Positions 1 to 8,783 of a stretch of DNA of 64,000 nt are shown here, one piece after another (the first letter of the stretch is position 1; each line of letters starts with the position of its first letter). The notes beneath the pieces are model-generated. The model was given only the letters and a program-made list of their open reading frames with translations. It had not been told where the DNA came from and made no database searches. Origin of the DNA: Spirochaetota bacterium (GTDB taxonomy: Bacteria; Spirochaetota; UBA12135; COTS27); contig AP019861.1 of assembly GCA_013426755.1 (NCBI GenBank), positions 310,001 through 374,000 of the forward strand. Reading direction: 5' to 3'. A program made the position numbers and the translations under genes.

Positions 1-837
1 AAGCGAATCTACGATAAGAACAACAGATTGACCGCGGTCTCTAAAATATTCACCAATGGTTGTCGCTGTGTAAGCCGCTCGTACGCGTTTTAATGGCGGG
101 TCGTCTGGCGAAGAGACAATCACGATAGCTTTTTTAAGGCCACTTTGCCCGAGTCCATTTTCAATAAAGTCTTTAACTTCACGCCCGCGCTCTCCTATAA
201 GAGCAGCTATAGCCACATCACTGTCACTGTGACGACTGATCATAGAAAGCAGTGTCGACTTGCCTACACCTGTTCCAGCAAAAATGCCAATGCGCTGCCC
301 TTTGCCAACAGTAAGCATGCTATCAATGCTACGGACACCTGTTGCTAAAGGTGTGTCAATAGCTTTTCGTGTGAGAACGTGCGGTGCTCTTCTAAAAAGC
401 GGTCTAGCTTCCGTTGTGATAATAGGTCCTTTGCCATCGATAGGCCTGCCAAGACCGTCAATAACACGACCCATAAGCGCAGGCCCTACACCTACAGTAT
501 AACTCTGTCCTCGCTTAGGAAAGCGGATGCTTGCATGCAGTGGGAGTTCAGTTGTCGCTTCCATAGCCATGATAGAAAGACGATCGTCCTTCATAGCAAT
601 GACCTCGCCTAAGATAGGAGGATTCTGTTCAGAAACGATAGTGCATTGACTGCCTAATTGGATTGTCAATTCTGCCGAAGTGTGTTTTGGGTACCCATCT
701 ATGGTTTTTTCTGAAAGTCTAGTTTGAGGTCTAATGGCTTCGATAAGACTGCCACGGATAGCTACGATTTTAGTTGTTTCAATAATAAAGTCGTGGTGGC
801 GAACTCTCTCAAGACAATTCGTGAACATGTTTTTCAT
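1..837 (-). CDS. fliI: Flagellum-specific ATP synthase FliI (3' part beyond window)
   Basis: FliI is the cytoplasmic ATPase of the flagellar type III export apparatus. It hexamerises and, with FliH and FliJ, delivers axial proteins to the export gate. The 279 codons visible run from an ATG at 837 to the window edge, so the C-terminus is missing. Seen: an N-terminal beta-barrel-type region to about residue 120, GRVIDGLGRPIDGKG at 123-137, Walker A AGTGVGKST at 187-195, the FliI-type IGERGREVKDF at 214-224, and Walker B ending in LIVDS at 274-278. The short motif spacing and GERGREV favour FliI over an F1 beta subunit. ATG 828 is an alternative start, and neither has a strong ribosome site. It lies 116 bp downstream of fliH, in flagellar gene order fliF-fliG-fliH-fliI. 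Confidence 0.95.
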   Translation of the reverse strand, partial: MKNMFTNCLERVRHHDFIIETTKIVAIRGSLIEAIRPQTRLSEKTIDGYPKHTSAELTIQLGSQCTIVSEQNPPILGEVIAMKDDRLSIMAMEATTELPLHASIRFPKRGQSYTVGVGPALMGRVIDGLGRPIDGKGPIITTEARPLFRRAPHVLTRKAIDTPLATGVRSIDSMLTVGKGQRIGIFAGTGVGKSTLLSMISRHSDSDVAIAALIGERGREVKDFIENGLGQSGLKKAIVIVSSPDDPPLKRVRAAYTATTIGEYFRDRGQSVVLIVDSL

Positions 838-953
838 AAGCTTTGGTGACGTCTAAACACATGCTAGAATGATATACATCTAAACTTGGGTGCAGAACCT
901 TAGTGGAAGAAAATTGCGATCAAGTACGACGAATGCTAAGAAAATAAGCGTGG

Positions 954-1937
954 CTACTCAATGCGCGGTTTAATGGGTGTGAAATCGCGGATAGCCAGTT
1001 CTAATTCTTGTAATTGTGAAGAGATCCGTGCGTCAATTGCGCCAATATCACTTTCGATAAGGCAGCCGCCAGGTTCAATAGCAGGGTCTTCGAGAATAGT
1101 TATATTTTTAATACTTTCATACAAGGCGTAAAAGTCTGCTTTATGTTTTTCAGATAGGTCTAAGTCGAGTGTATTGACATGAATTTTGATATGGACCCAT
1201 CCATCTGCCCGTTTGAGGGCTTCTTTGATCGTGTGAATGATGAGATTGCGATTGTCATCGGTTAGATTTTTGACAATCTTCTTAACGAGAACGATGCATA
1301 AGTCGAGTAGATAAACTTCACTGCGTTCTATGAGACGTGACCGTTCGCGAATACTTTCTGTTAGCACTTTCTTAGTCAAGTGCTGGAGTCGTTCGCTTTC
1401 TTTCCGTCCTTCTGTAAGGCCTGCTTCGAAGCCTTTCTTTTCACCTTGGGTGTGGGCTTGGTTTTCTAGTTGGGTTTGATTTTTTCGTGCTTCGGTTAAG
1501 AGATTTTCACCTTTTTGTGTGGCTTCTTGAATGATGGTTTGTGCTTGTGTTTCTGCTTCTGCTAAGATAGATTTTTGTTTTTCAGCGGTCTCTGCTAAGG
1601 TTTTTGCTGCTATGTTTTGTTGTTCTGTTTTGAAGTGTTCTAGTTGGGATTGTTGTTGTTCTAGCTTAGTTTGATGTTCTTTGTTTAGGTTAGCGATATT
1701 GGTTTTGAGGGTGGCTAGTTCTTTGACGGCGGTTGCGATAAGTGTTTGGGTTTGCCGTAATTTGGTTTCGCGTGATAGTTCACTTGCTGCTTTAAAGTTT
1801 TTAGAGGTTGGTTTGGTTGTAGTAGGGTCTGCTGTGGCGGCTTGATACGAAGTATTGTCCTCTTCGGTGAACGTAGAGATAGCCTCAGTTTCTTTTGTTA
1901 AAACCACTTTTTTCGAAGGAATAATGTATGTCTTCAT
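954..1937 (-). CDS. fliH: Flagellar export regulator/stator protein FliH
   Basis: FliH binds FliI, restrains its ATPase activity and links it to the C-ring. The call rests on position between fliG and fliI, on a long Gln/Glu/Lys/Ala-rich coiled coil over roughly residues 40-190, and on a C-terminal V-ATPase-E-like part (VKKIVKNL, then IHTIKEALKRADGWVHIKIH, then the EPGGCLIESDIGAIDARI type ending). A Gly-containing segment (QGEKKGFEAGLTEGRKE) sits at the end of the coil, like the GxxxG region of FliH. I chose ATG 1937 (MKTYIIPSKK); the frame can extend to a TTG at 1949, for which I see no better ribosome site. The C-terminus is conserved while the N-terminus is family-variable. It is transcribed with fliG, with a gap of about 80 bp. 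Confidence 0.88.
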   Translation of the reverse strand: MKTYIIPSKKVVLTKETEAISTFTEEDNTSYQAATADPTTTKPTSKNFKAASELSRETKLRQTQTLIATAVKELATLKTNIANLNKEHQTKLEQQQSQLEHFKTEQQNIAAKTLAETAEKQKSILAEAETQAQTIIQEATQKGENLLTEARKNQTQLENQAHTQGEKKGFEAGLTEGRKESERLQHLTKKVLTESIRERSRLIERSEVYLLDLCIVLVKKIVKNLTDDNRNLIIHTIKEALKRADGWVHIKIHVNTLDLDLSEKHKADFYALYESIKNITILEDPAIEPGGCLIESDIGAIDARISSQLQELELAIRDFTPIKPRIE

Positions 1938-2018
1938 GATAAACGGCAATGGTAGTTAAAAATTGATAAAGCAGTAAAAATAACGGGTGGATGATGAAGT
2001 CGGTTAGTTTAAACGAGG

Positions 2019-3053
2019 TTAAACGAGATTACTCTCTTCGCCGGCGCGGACAATGAGAATTTCACCTTCCTCTTCCATTTTTCTAATCACATTGACGATG
2101 CGTTGTTGGGATTGTTCCATATCGGCTATTTTTATAGGGCCTAGGAATTCTATATCTTCTGAAAGAATAACAGCTGCGCGTTTACTCATATTGGTGAGGA
2201 TTTTTTCTTTGACTTCTTCGTCAACAGATTTGAGTGCTTTGGTAAGATCGCTCATATCAACTTTACGAATGACTTTCTGAATTGAGCGATCGTCGAGAAT
2301 GATAATATCCTCGAAGACAAACATCCGTTTTTTGATCTCCTCAGCGAGAGCGGGGTCTTTTTCTTCTAGATTTTCAATGATTGTCTTCTCGGTGGCGCGG
2401 TCGACGAGATTGAGGATCTCGGCGGCAGTATCGATTCCTCCAGAAACGCTGAGGTCTTCTGATTCAAATGAAGAGAGTTTGATTTCTAGAGTACTTTCTA
2501 CTTCACGAACGACTTCAGGTGTTGTGCGGTCCATGATAGCAATACGCCTTGTGACGTCGGTTTGAATATCGACGGGCAATTGAGAGAGGATTTCAGATGA
2601 TTTCTTAGGTTCTAGGTATGTGAGGACGAGAGCGGTGGTTTGGGGGTGTTCGGATTGGAGTAGATTGACGAGGTGTTGTGCATCGGCATTTTTAATGAAA
2701 TCAAAAGGTTTGATCTGCAGCGAAGAGGTTAAGCGATTAATGATCTCACTGGCGCGTTGTGATCCTAAGGCGGCTTCTAAGATTTCTGTAGCATAATCGA
2801 TTCCCCCCGCTATAATGTGCCGTGATGCCTTGATGAGTTCGTAAAATTCTTTAAGAATGATATTTTTGTCTTCTAAGGAGACGTTCGAGAGCCGAGCGAT
2901 TTCAAATGAAATGCCTTCAACTTCTTCATCCTTGAGGTGTTTCATGATGCTAGCTGCGTTTTGGGAACCCAGGCTGACTAGAAAGATAGCTGCCTTTTTT
3001 CTGCCGCTGGCATTTTTTATAGATAAGGTTCGTTGTTTTTCGCTTTCTGCCAT
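2019..3053 (-). CDS. fliG: Flagellar motor switch protein FliG
   Basis: FliG is the rotor subunit on the cytoplasmic face of the MS ring. It binds FliF through its N-terminal domain and the stator through its C-terminal charged helix. The 344-residue length is normal. Seen: the N-terminal domain (GRKKAAIFLVSLGSQNAASI from residue 18), the middle-domain EHPQ motif (QSEHPQTTALVLTYLEPK, about residues 133-150), and the C-terminal torque domain with FVFEDIIILDDRSIQKVIRK and the charged-helix region ending in IRKMEEEGEILIVR. The ATG start has only a weak ribosome site. A 333-bp spacer separates it from fliF, larger than usual for this gene pair, and a candidate promoter lies inside it. Spirochaete flagella are periplasmic; nothing in this sequence contradicts that role. 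Confidence 0.97.
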   Translation of the reverse strand: MAESEKQRTLSIKNASGRKKAAIFLVSLGSQNAASIMKHLKDEEVEGISFEIARLSNVSLEDKNIILKEFYELIKASRHIIAGGIDYATEILEAALGSQRASEIINRLTSSLQIKPFDFIKNADAQHLVNLLQSEHPQTTALVLTYLEPKKSSEILSQLPVDIQTDVTRRIAIMDRTTPEVVREVESTLEIKLSSFESEDLSVSGGIDTAAEILNLVDRATEKTIIENLEEKDPALAEEIKKRMFVFEDIIILDDRSIQKVIRKVDMSDLTKALKSVDEEVKEKILTNMSKRAAVILSEDIEFLGPIKIADMEQSQQRIVNVIRKMEEEGEILIVRAGEESNLV

Positions 3054-3386
3054 AGTATTTGATTGGAAAATCTATAAAAAAAAGCTTATAAAAAAGGCTA
3101 TAAGGAATATATAAAAAAAGTTATGTTTAGGTTAAAGACAATGACGAAAAATCACTGCTTTGAATAAATATACTGTGGGTGGTCTGTGAAGTATTTTCTA
3201 TGATTGTTCTAATATTGTTGTAATATTGTTCTAATGGATTATATGGTTCGTTGTTGTGATGCGTTGTTGTGATGTCGTTATTACTGTGGGGTGCGATAAT
3301 TTATTTTAGAATGGTTTAGGCGTCAATGCGTACAAAAACACGATAGATAGCGATCAAGCGGTTATGCAATTATAAAAACTGGAAGT
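3054..3386. other. fliF-fliG spacer, AT-rich with short repeats
   Basis: There is no gene in these 333 bp. It holds degenerate direct repeats built on ATTGTTCTAATATTGTTG (about 3203-3236) and GTTGTTGTGATG (about 3251-3275). A candidate promoter reading towards fliG is listed separately. Confidence 0.6.
3298..3326 (-). promoter_or_regulatory. Candidate sigma-70-type promoter for fliG-fliH-fliI
   Basis: On the minus strand TTGACG (3326-3321) is followed after 17 bp by TAAATT (3303-3298). The -35 matches the consensus at 5 of 6 positions and the -10 at 4 of 6. It lies about 245 bp upstream of the fliG start. The assignment is by pattern only; an AT-rich spacer yields such matches by chance. Confidence 0.3.
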
Positions 3387-5096
3387 TTAATTCTTTTCAC
3401 TCATGACGGTGGAAATGACGCGTGCGGTTTGTTGTGGATTTTCACGAATGAGAGCTTCTATTTCTTGTGTGAGGCGGATAGATTCTTGTTCTTGTTGCGA
3501 AGGAGGTGTTTCTGAGATTTCCATATCGTCAAAGTCTCTGAGTGCTCGTTCACGTTGTAGTTTGCGTAACAGTTCCTCTTCTTCTGCTTTAGCGATTCTG
3601 TATTGTTCGATAAGGTTTCTGATCCAGTGAATAATCACAATAAGTAAAATAATCGACAGTATAGTGATAGAACCATAGATAAGAGCCAAGCGAATACGAT
3701 AATTGCGTAGATAAATGGCGTCTTCTTCAGCAAATTGCTTTGTGCGGTCAAATTGAATATTTTCAACAACAACGCTATCTCCGCGTTCGACGTTGTAATT
3801 GATAGCGCCCTGGACGATATCTCTGAATTTTTGGAGTTCTTCTACAGAAACGACTGTATAATTGCGGACAAGTTTATTATTAGAAAGAACACGTGCTCCA
3901 TTGGTATTGTATTCATAATCCCAGATTCCGTCTACGGTTACGGAAACGGACTTGCGGATAATCTCAGTGGCGTCTTCTTGTTGGTCGAGGACGCGTTCGC
4001 CATTGACGTAGTTATTGATAGCTTCATCTTTATTGTAAATATTTTTACCTTCTAGGCTTTCTTTGTAACCTGGGGGGAGGTTGGGTTCTTGGCCTGGGGG
4101 GCCTTCTGGGATAAAGCCTAGTCCTTCAAAGTTTTCTTTGAGTGTTTTGCTACTTACTTTGACGTTTTCTTTAATGACTGAGTCATCGTAGGGCAGATTG
4201 GGGGTACGTTTTTTGATGACAACGGGTAGGATTTCTTTTTGTTTGATATTGACCTTATCGAAGCGTAATTCTAGGTCTACGGCGACACGGAATCTGTCGC
4301 GTGGTAGTACTCCGTGAAGTGAAGTCTCTATTTTCTTTTTAATTTTGTTTATTTCGTGATCTTTGACCTTATTTTCTTCGACGGCTTGTTTGATCTGGAG
4401 TTCGTAGCTTTCTTCTGGAAAAAAATTGATCTGGTTACCTGTAGCATCGGTTATCACAATGTTTTCACGGGCAAGTCCGTCAATGCCTCGTGCGACCAGA
4501 TTTTCAATGCCCTTAATAACTTTAGGGTCTTTGAGTCTATCAGAATACCCCTCAGCAGCCACTAAGCTAATAGCCGCTTCGACATCTGAGGCTCTATCTG
4601 TATAAAGGGTGTCTTCTGGAACTGAAATAGAAACCTGGGCACTGTCAACCCAGTTAAGACTTTCTATGTGTTTACGAATTTCACCTTGAATAGCACGGCG
4701 TAATTTGACATTTCTATCAAATTCTGTAGTTGTCCAGCTATCCATATCGAAGAGTTCCCATCCTTTGATGCTAGCGGGGAGGAGATCGTTTTGGGCTAGT
4801 TCGATGCGTACTTGTGTTCCGGTGGCTTCATCGGCAACAACGATGTATTTGTCTTCTAAGATCTCAAAGGGAATATTGAGTCTTTCTAGCTCTGCTGAGA
4901 TGACTCCTATTTCTTTTAATGAAATGGGCTTTTTAAATAAGTAGGTGTACTCGACTTTAGTCGAGTAGGTCAAAGAGAAATACGCACCTACTATTAAGAT
5001 GACGACGAGTGCTGCAAGAAAAATACGCTTAGGTAATGATAATCTTGAGACAAATGCTACTGCATTGTTAAATAATTGACGAAGTCGTTCAGGCAT
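3387..5096 (-). CDS. fliF: Flagellar MS-ring protein FliF
   Basis: FliF forms the membrane-embedded MS ring, the base on which the flagellar rotor, rod and export gate assemble. It has 569 residues from ATG 5096, which is preceded by a strong ribosome site (GGGAGGAAAAATATG). The frame stays open 31 codons further upstream, but that extension lacks a comparable site. Seen: a first membrane segment near residues 24-44, a periplasmic ring-building motif region (IPFEILEDKYIVVADEATG, and later a LNWVDSAQVSISVPED stretch typical of the family), a second membrane segment at about 470-492, and a C-terminal cytoplasmic tail (EIEALIRENPQQTARVISTV) of the type that binds FliG. It is the first clear flagellar gene of this minus-strand run; fliE, flgB and flgC are not next to it. 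Confidence 0.96.
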   Translation of the reverse strand: MPERLRQLFNNAVAFVSRLSLPKRIFLAALVVILIVGAYFSLTYSTKVEYTYLFKKPISLKEIGVISAELERLNIPFEILEDKYIVVADEATGTQVRIELAQNDLLPASIKGWELFDMDSWTTTEFDRNVKLRRAIQGEIRKHIESLNWVDSAQVSISVPEDTLYTDRASDVEAAISLVAAEGYSDRLKDPKVIKGIENLVARGIDGLARENIVITDATGNQINFFPEESYELQIKQAVEENKVKDHEINKIKKKIETSLHGVLPRDRFRVAVDLELRFDKVNIKQKEILPVVIKKRTPNLPYDDSVIKENVKVSSKTLKENFEGLGFIPEGPPGQEPNLPPGYKESLEGKNIYNKDEAINNYVNGERVLDQQEDATEIIRKSVSVTVDGIWDYEYNTNGARVLSNNKLVRNYTVVSVEELQKFRDIVQGAINYNVERGDSVVVENIQFDRTKQFAEEDAIYLRNYRIRLALIYGSITILSIILLIVIIHWIRNLIEQYRIAKAEEEELLRKLQRERALRDFDDMEISETPPSQQEQESIRLTQEIEALIRENPQQTARVISTVMSEKN

Positions 5097-5269
5097 ATTT
5101 TTCCTCCCAAAAAAACCTGCCAGGTGAGTTAAATTAAAATTTAGAGTCGTAAAACTAAGGTTCTCATGGTCTATGATCGGTAGGATCAAATAGAACTTTA
5201 ACTATTTTTTATAGGACCTTAATTATTTTTTGTATTTTTTATCGTGAATAGGCATTAATCGTAGGATTT

Positions 5270-5761
5270 TTAGCGGAGTTGTTTAGATTTTTTGTGGTTA
5301 TAATAGAGTAACATCGCTAATGTTGTGAATATGACGTAGATGAAAATGATCCATCCACGCCAATTATTGTCCTTTGGGTGATCATAAAGGGGGTGGGGTG
5401 CTGATTTAGACGGGGATTTATCATCGTTTGTGGAGTAATGTGAAGTAGGCAATTTGAATTCTATAACGTGATCACTACGTTTGACATAGCCGCTTAGCAG
5501 AGCGGCGTGTTCTTGCTTAGGACTGAGGTTATTTTGTGAGGATGGGGTATTTTTCTTGGGATTTTGATAGATTGTTTTGAGTAGCACATGTTCTCTTAGG
5601 TTGGCAAGGACACGCTTTTGTTTTTCAATAACTGATATAAGGTGATCGTTTCTTGTTTTTAGGTGCATCCATTTAATGTAAGCTTTATTTATAGAAACGA
5701 TGAACACTCCTATTCCTGCTAACAAAACAATGATAATAACAACGGTCGTCTTTTTTTCCAT
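5270..5761 (-). CDS. Hypothetical protein with two membrane segments upstream of fliF
   Basis: This 163-aa protein is not recognised. A first hydrophobic segment lies at residues 6-23 just after MEKKTT, then a charged, possibly coiled helix (about 31-62), a Ser/Pro/His-rich hydrophilic stretch (about 66-132), a second hydrophobic segment at about 136-153, and a basic tail (HKKSKQLR). This gives a hairpin topology with a ~110-residue loop. It reads into fliF with a 173-bp gap, so cotranscription is possible. The position suggests, but does not show, a link with the motor; spirochaete motors have lineage-specific accessory membrane proteins. The start has only a weak ribosome site (GAGCT), with a TATAAT immediately upstream. 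Confidence 0.6.
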   Translation of the reverse strand: MEKKTTVVIIIVLLAGIGVFIVSINKAYIKWMHLKTRNDHLISVIEKQKRVLANLREHVLLKTIYQNPKKNTPSSQNNLSPKQEHAALLSGYVKRSDHVIEFKLPTSHYSTNDDKSPSKSAPHPLYDHPKDNNWRGWIIFIYVIFTTLAMLLYYNHKKSKQLR

Positions 5762-6389
5762 AGCTCATTATATATGAAGTTATCGTATATTATGTTATCG
5801 GAATATCTGGTGGATAGGGTAGTAAGTTTTGGTTTGCTGGGAAAATAGGGTTGATATTAGGAGTGATATGATAAATTGGATAAAAATGAATTGGATAAAA
5901 TTAGATTCAATAGCATCTTATTTTATAACTCTGTGAGAATTGTTATAAATTGTCATAAAATGCCATAAATTGTCATAAAATGCTGTGAGTCGCCATAAAT
6001 ACCATAAACACCATGAAAGGCTATCAAAAACAACGACAATGTCGCTGGGACGGTTAACTTTAAGTTCCTGCACTTGAGATGTCAAATAAGTTTTTGCTAT
6101 TGAGACGTGAAATGTCAAATAAGCTCCTGCATTGAGGAGTAACACGAGTCCTTGCACTGAGGCATAGAAAATTTAGTGTGAATTCTTACGGATAACGCAT
6201 ACGTTACGCTATCAATGCGCTATCAATACGCTATCACGACAGAATACGCCATTATGAGACAGAATATGCTACTACAACAGCAAATTAAGGTAGCAATTCA
6301 ATATTTTTAGCAATTCACAAGCGACGTACTATTGTAGGTGTGTTACCGTTGGTTAGCAATGTGGAGGGGCTAATTTTTAGCGTTGAGTG
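5762..6389. other. Intergenic region with degenerate AT repeats
   Basis: There is no convincing gene in 628 bp. A 20-bp unit beginning TGTCATAAAATG is repeated at 5951-5970 and 5971-5990, followed by looser CCATAAA-type copies. Further along are repeated GATGTCAAATAAG (about 6078-6123) and CGCTATCAATACG/ACAGAATACGCC motifs (about 6207-6270). A 79-codon frame on the minus strand crosses these repeats and is considered spurious. Confidence 0.6.
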
Positions 6390-7943
6390 CTATTGATCGG
6401 CGAATTGTTTGAAATTTTCTTGAAAGAGGTTGACAAGTTCTTTGGCTTTGCGGTCGTAGGCTGCTTTATCAGTCCAATTTTCCTTAGGAAAGAGGATTTT
6501 TTGAGGCACAGCAGGGCATGTCAATGGAATTTGAAGATCAAAGTAGGGTTCTTTCTGAGTAGGTGTTTTAGCGAGCGTGCCATTATGAATGGCATCAATG
6601 ATAGCACGTGTGTATTTGAGTGAGATGCGATTTCCTGACCCGCCGTAGCTACTTCCGATCCATCCTGTATTGATGAGCCATGGTTGTGCACGACTGGATG
6701 AGATTCTTTTCTTAAGCAGATCAGCGTATTTTTTGGGATGCCAGACCATAAAGGGGGCACCAAAACAGGCTGAGAAACTTGCTTGGGGTTCTTTGATGCC
6801 TACTTCAGTTCCTGCTATTTTAGCGGTATACCCACTTATAAAGTGATACGTGGCTTGCTCGAGGGTGAGTTTGCTTACGGGTGGAAAGACGCCAAAGGCA
6901 TCGAATGTTAAAAATATGATGTGCTCAGGTTCTGCTCCAATACTCGGTATTTTAGCATTAGCAATAAACGTAAGTGGATAAGCCGCCCGCGTATTTTCTG
7001 TAATAGACCGGTCTTCGTATAAAGGTTCATGTGTGGTAGGATCAAGCGCAATATTTTCTAACACTGTTCCAAACCGAATAGCATCGTAGATCTCAGGTTC
7101 CTTTTCACGTGAGAGATCAATGCACTTAGCGTAACATCCCCCTTCAATATTGAAAATGCCTTCATCACTCCAACAATGTTCGTCATCACCGATAAGGTTC
7201 TGCTTAGCGTCTGCTGAGAGAGTTGTTTTGCCAGTTCCTGAGAGACCAAAAAAGAGGGAAACTTTTTTATCGGGACTTTCATTGGCAGAACAATGCATCG
7301 ATAAAATGTTTTTTTGGGGCATAATGTAATTCATTACTGTAAAAACGGCTTTTTTCATCTCACCTGCGTACTCTGTGCCTAAGATGACAATCTCTTTGCG
7401 TTCTAATGATAGGGCTACGCTTGTTCGTGAGGTCATGCCGTCTGTGTATTGATTGGCTGGGAACTGTCCTGCGTTATAAATGACGTAATCGGGTTTGCCA
7501 AAGGTTTTGAGTTCTGCTGCTGTTGGAGTGATGAGCATGTTGTGCATAAATATGGCGTGATATGCACGTGAGCAGATGATGCGAATCTTAATGCGATGTT
7601 TTTTAGGGACACCAGCAAAACCATCTAAAATATAGAGGTGCGGTTGTGTGTTTAAAAAATCAATTGCCCGCTCACGGTTAATCATAAAGGTTGTTTCACT
7701 GAGTGGAATATTAGCCGACCACCAGACATTGTGCTCACTTTCAGGGTGACGGACAATACGTTTGTCCTGTGGGCTTCTGCCCGTTTTTTTCCCCGAATAA
7801 ATGACAATAGCACCCTTATCAGAAAGCCGGCCGCCTTCATGGTCTTCTAATGCTTTTTCATAATACGTAGCAGGGGCGGCGTTGCGAATAAGGTCTGTTA
7901 CGGTAATACCATAATCCTTAAGATCAGTTTGTAAATGCTTCAT
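6390..7943 (-). CDS. pckA: Phosphoenolpyruvate carboxykinase (ATP)
   Basis: This enzyme interconverts oxaloacetate + ATP and phosphoenolpyruvate + CO2 + ADP. In fermenters it often runs towards oxaloacetate and conserves ATP; in others it serves gluconeogenesis. The 517 residues fit the ATP-dependent class. Seen: the substrate-binding region (GRSPQDKRIV, 55-64), the kinase-1a P-loop GLSGTGKTTLS (233-243), the metal/kinase-2 segment GDDEHCW (252-258), the GGCYAKCIDLS block (268-278) and the arginine-containing ENTRAAYPL. No essential motif looks missing. It stands alone, with 628 bp downstream and the tmRNA gene upstream on the same strand, so it is probably monocistronic. Confidence 0.97.
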   Translation of the reverse strand: MKHLQTDLKDYGITVTDLIRNAAPATYYEKALEDHEGGRLSDKGAIVIYSGKKTGRSPQDKRIVRHPESEHNVWWSANIPLSETTFMINRERAIDFLNTQPHLYILDGFAGVPKKHRIKIRIICSRAYHAIFMHNMLITPTAAELKTFGKPDYVIYNAGQFPANQYTDGMTSRTSVALSLERKEIVILGTEYAGEMKKAVFTVMNYIMPQKNILSMHCSANESPDKKVSLFFGLSGTGKTTLSADAKQNLIGDDEHCWSDEGIFNIEGGCYAKCIDLSREKEPEIYDAIRFGTVLENIALDPTTHEPLYEDRSITENTRAAYPLTFIANAKIPSIGAEPEHIIFLTFDAFGVFPPVSKLTLEQATYHFISGYTAKIAGTEVGIKEPQASFSACFGAPFMVWHPKKYADLLKKRISSSRAQPWLINTGWIGSSYGGSGNRISLKYTRAIIDAIHNGTLAKTPTQKEPYFDLQIPLTCPAVPQKILFPKENWTDKAAYDRKAKELVNLFQENFKQFADQ

Positions 7944-8056
7944 TTTAGCTATTTAATCATGAACTAGTGTGGTTCTCTGCACTAGCGTCCTCCCAGTTAG
8001 ATTATACAATGAATGACGATAAGCGGTCAAGTGTTCTTTGTCAAGAAAAATATTAC

Positions 8057-8442
8057 TGGTGGAGATGGCGGGAGTCGAACCCGCGTCCATCTGAGAGCCA
8101 TCACAACTTCTACATGGTTAGTTTCACTATTGATTTTCGTAGAAAGCGTATGAGGAAACGGTCATCACTTCTTTCTCTTAGCCTCCTTTATACGAATACG
8201 AAAGATGAGGCCCCTTTCGTAGCGAGTACTAAACTCAATTTAATAATTTGCATTTTTAAATTGAGCTGATAAGTATTGAAAGAGAATTTAAAAACACTTA
8301 GCACCACCTGTCTTTAAATCTCCTGCTGCTTTTAATTAAGCAGCGAGTGCAAGATTGTTATCTGCAGTTGTTACGATTGACGTTCGTTAAACGTCCATGC
8401 TATTGTCATGTCTTCTTCAAATGTCGAATCCAGTACATCCCC
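8057..8442 (-). ncRNA. ssrA: Transfer-messenger RNA (tmRNA)
   Basis: tmRNA rescues stalled ribosomes together with SmpB and adds a degradation tag. Minus strand: the 5' end reads GGGGATGTACTGGATTCGAC, the tmRNA hallmark. The 3' end has the T arm GCGGGTTCGACTCCCGC, then CATCTCC, A and an encoded CCA at 8059-8057. The 7-bp acceptor (GGGGATG with CATCTCC, one G-U pair) closes it at 386 nt. A tag frame ending in ALAA and stop lies in the middle. Loop and pseudoknot regions fill the rest. The exact 5' base could be 8443. Confidence 0.96.
8336..8365 (-). other. tmRNA tag-coding segment
   Basis: Inside ssrA the frame ADNNLALAA-stop ends at TAA 8338-8336. The preceding in-frame codons read V-T-T, so the resume codon could be the GCA at 8365 or one to three codons earlier. 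The ALAA end is the usual ClpXP/protease-recognised type. The resume codon was chosen by analogy with other bacterial tags. Confidence 0.7.
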
Positions 8443-8449
8443 CTTACTT

Positions 8450-8455
8450 ATTATA
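8450..8455 (-). promoter_or_regulatory. -10 element of the ssrA promoter
   Basis: A perfect TATAAT on the minus strand lies 7 bp before the predicted tmRNA 5' end, the normal distance for a -10 box. The -35 region 17 bp upstream (TAAGTA) is poor. The neighbouring sequence holds overlapping TATAAT copies, so chance cannot be ruled out. Confidence 0.45.
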
Positions 8456-8719
8456 TTATATATTATATCGCTTACTTAGTTACTTAGCTATCGTGCTGTT
8501 ATCAATTGATACATTAGGAATTGAATTGTAATGGGGTTGAATGGTATAATCGGTGATTGAATTGTGATTGAATTTTAGGTGATTTCTAATGAATGAATGT
8601 GTTTTAATTGGATTAGGGTCATGAATACTAGCCAGTCACAATCACTACACAATGATTATACCATCATTGTACAGTCGTTACACAGTCATTACTTAGCCCG
8701 CTGGTTTATATGACGATCC

Positions 8720-8783
8720 AATGATAATTGGCGACAATGATAATTGACAACAATCATAATTGGCGACAATGATAATTCGCGAC
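8720..8783. repeat. 16-bp tandem repeat, four copies
   Basis: The unit AATGATAATTGGCGAC is repeated at 8720, 8736, 8752 and 8768, with 1 to 4 substitutions between copies and a fifth partial start (AATG). The exact 16-bp period points to slippage or unequal exchange. No hairpin or protein-coding potential is apparent. Confidence 0.9.

Noticed and set aside
4986..5189. Longer FliF start giving 31 extra residues
   Set aside because: The ATG at 5096 has a strong GGGAGG ribosome site and gives the usual FliF N-terminus; the extension has neither.
5918..6157. 79-codon minus-strand frame near pckA
   Set aside because: It is made of low-complexity repeat DNA, lacks a ribosome site and has no recognisable features.
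7967..8269. 100-codon plus-strand frame containing WRWRESNPRP
   Set aside because: It runs antisense through the 3' end of the tmRNA; this peptide is a well-known false translation of tRNA-like T arms.
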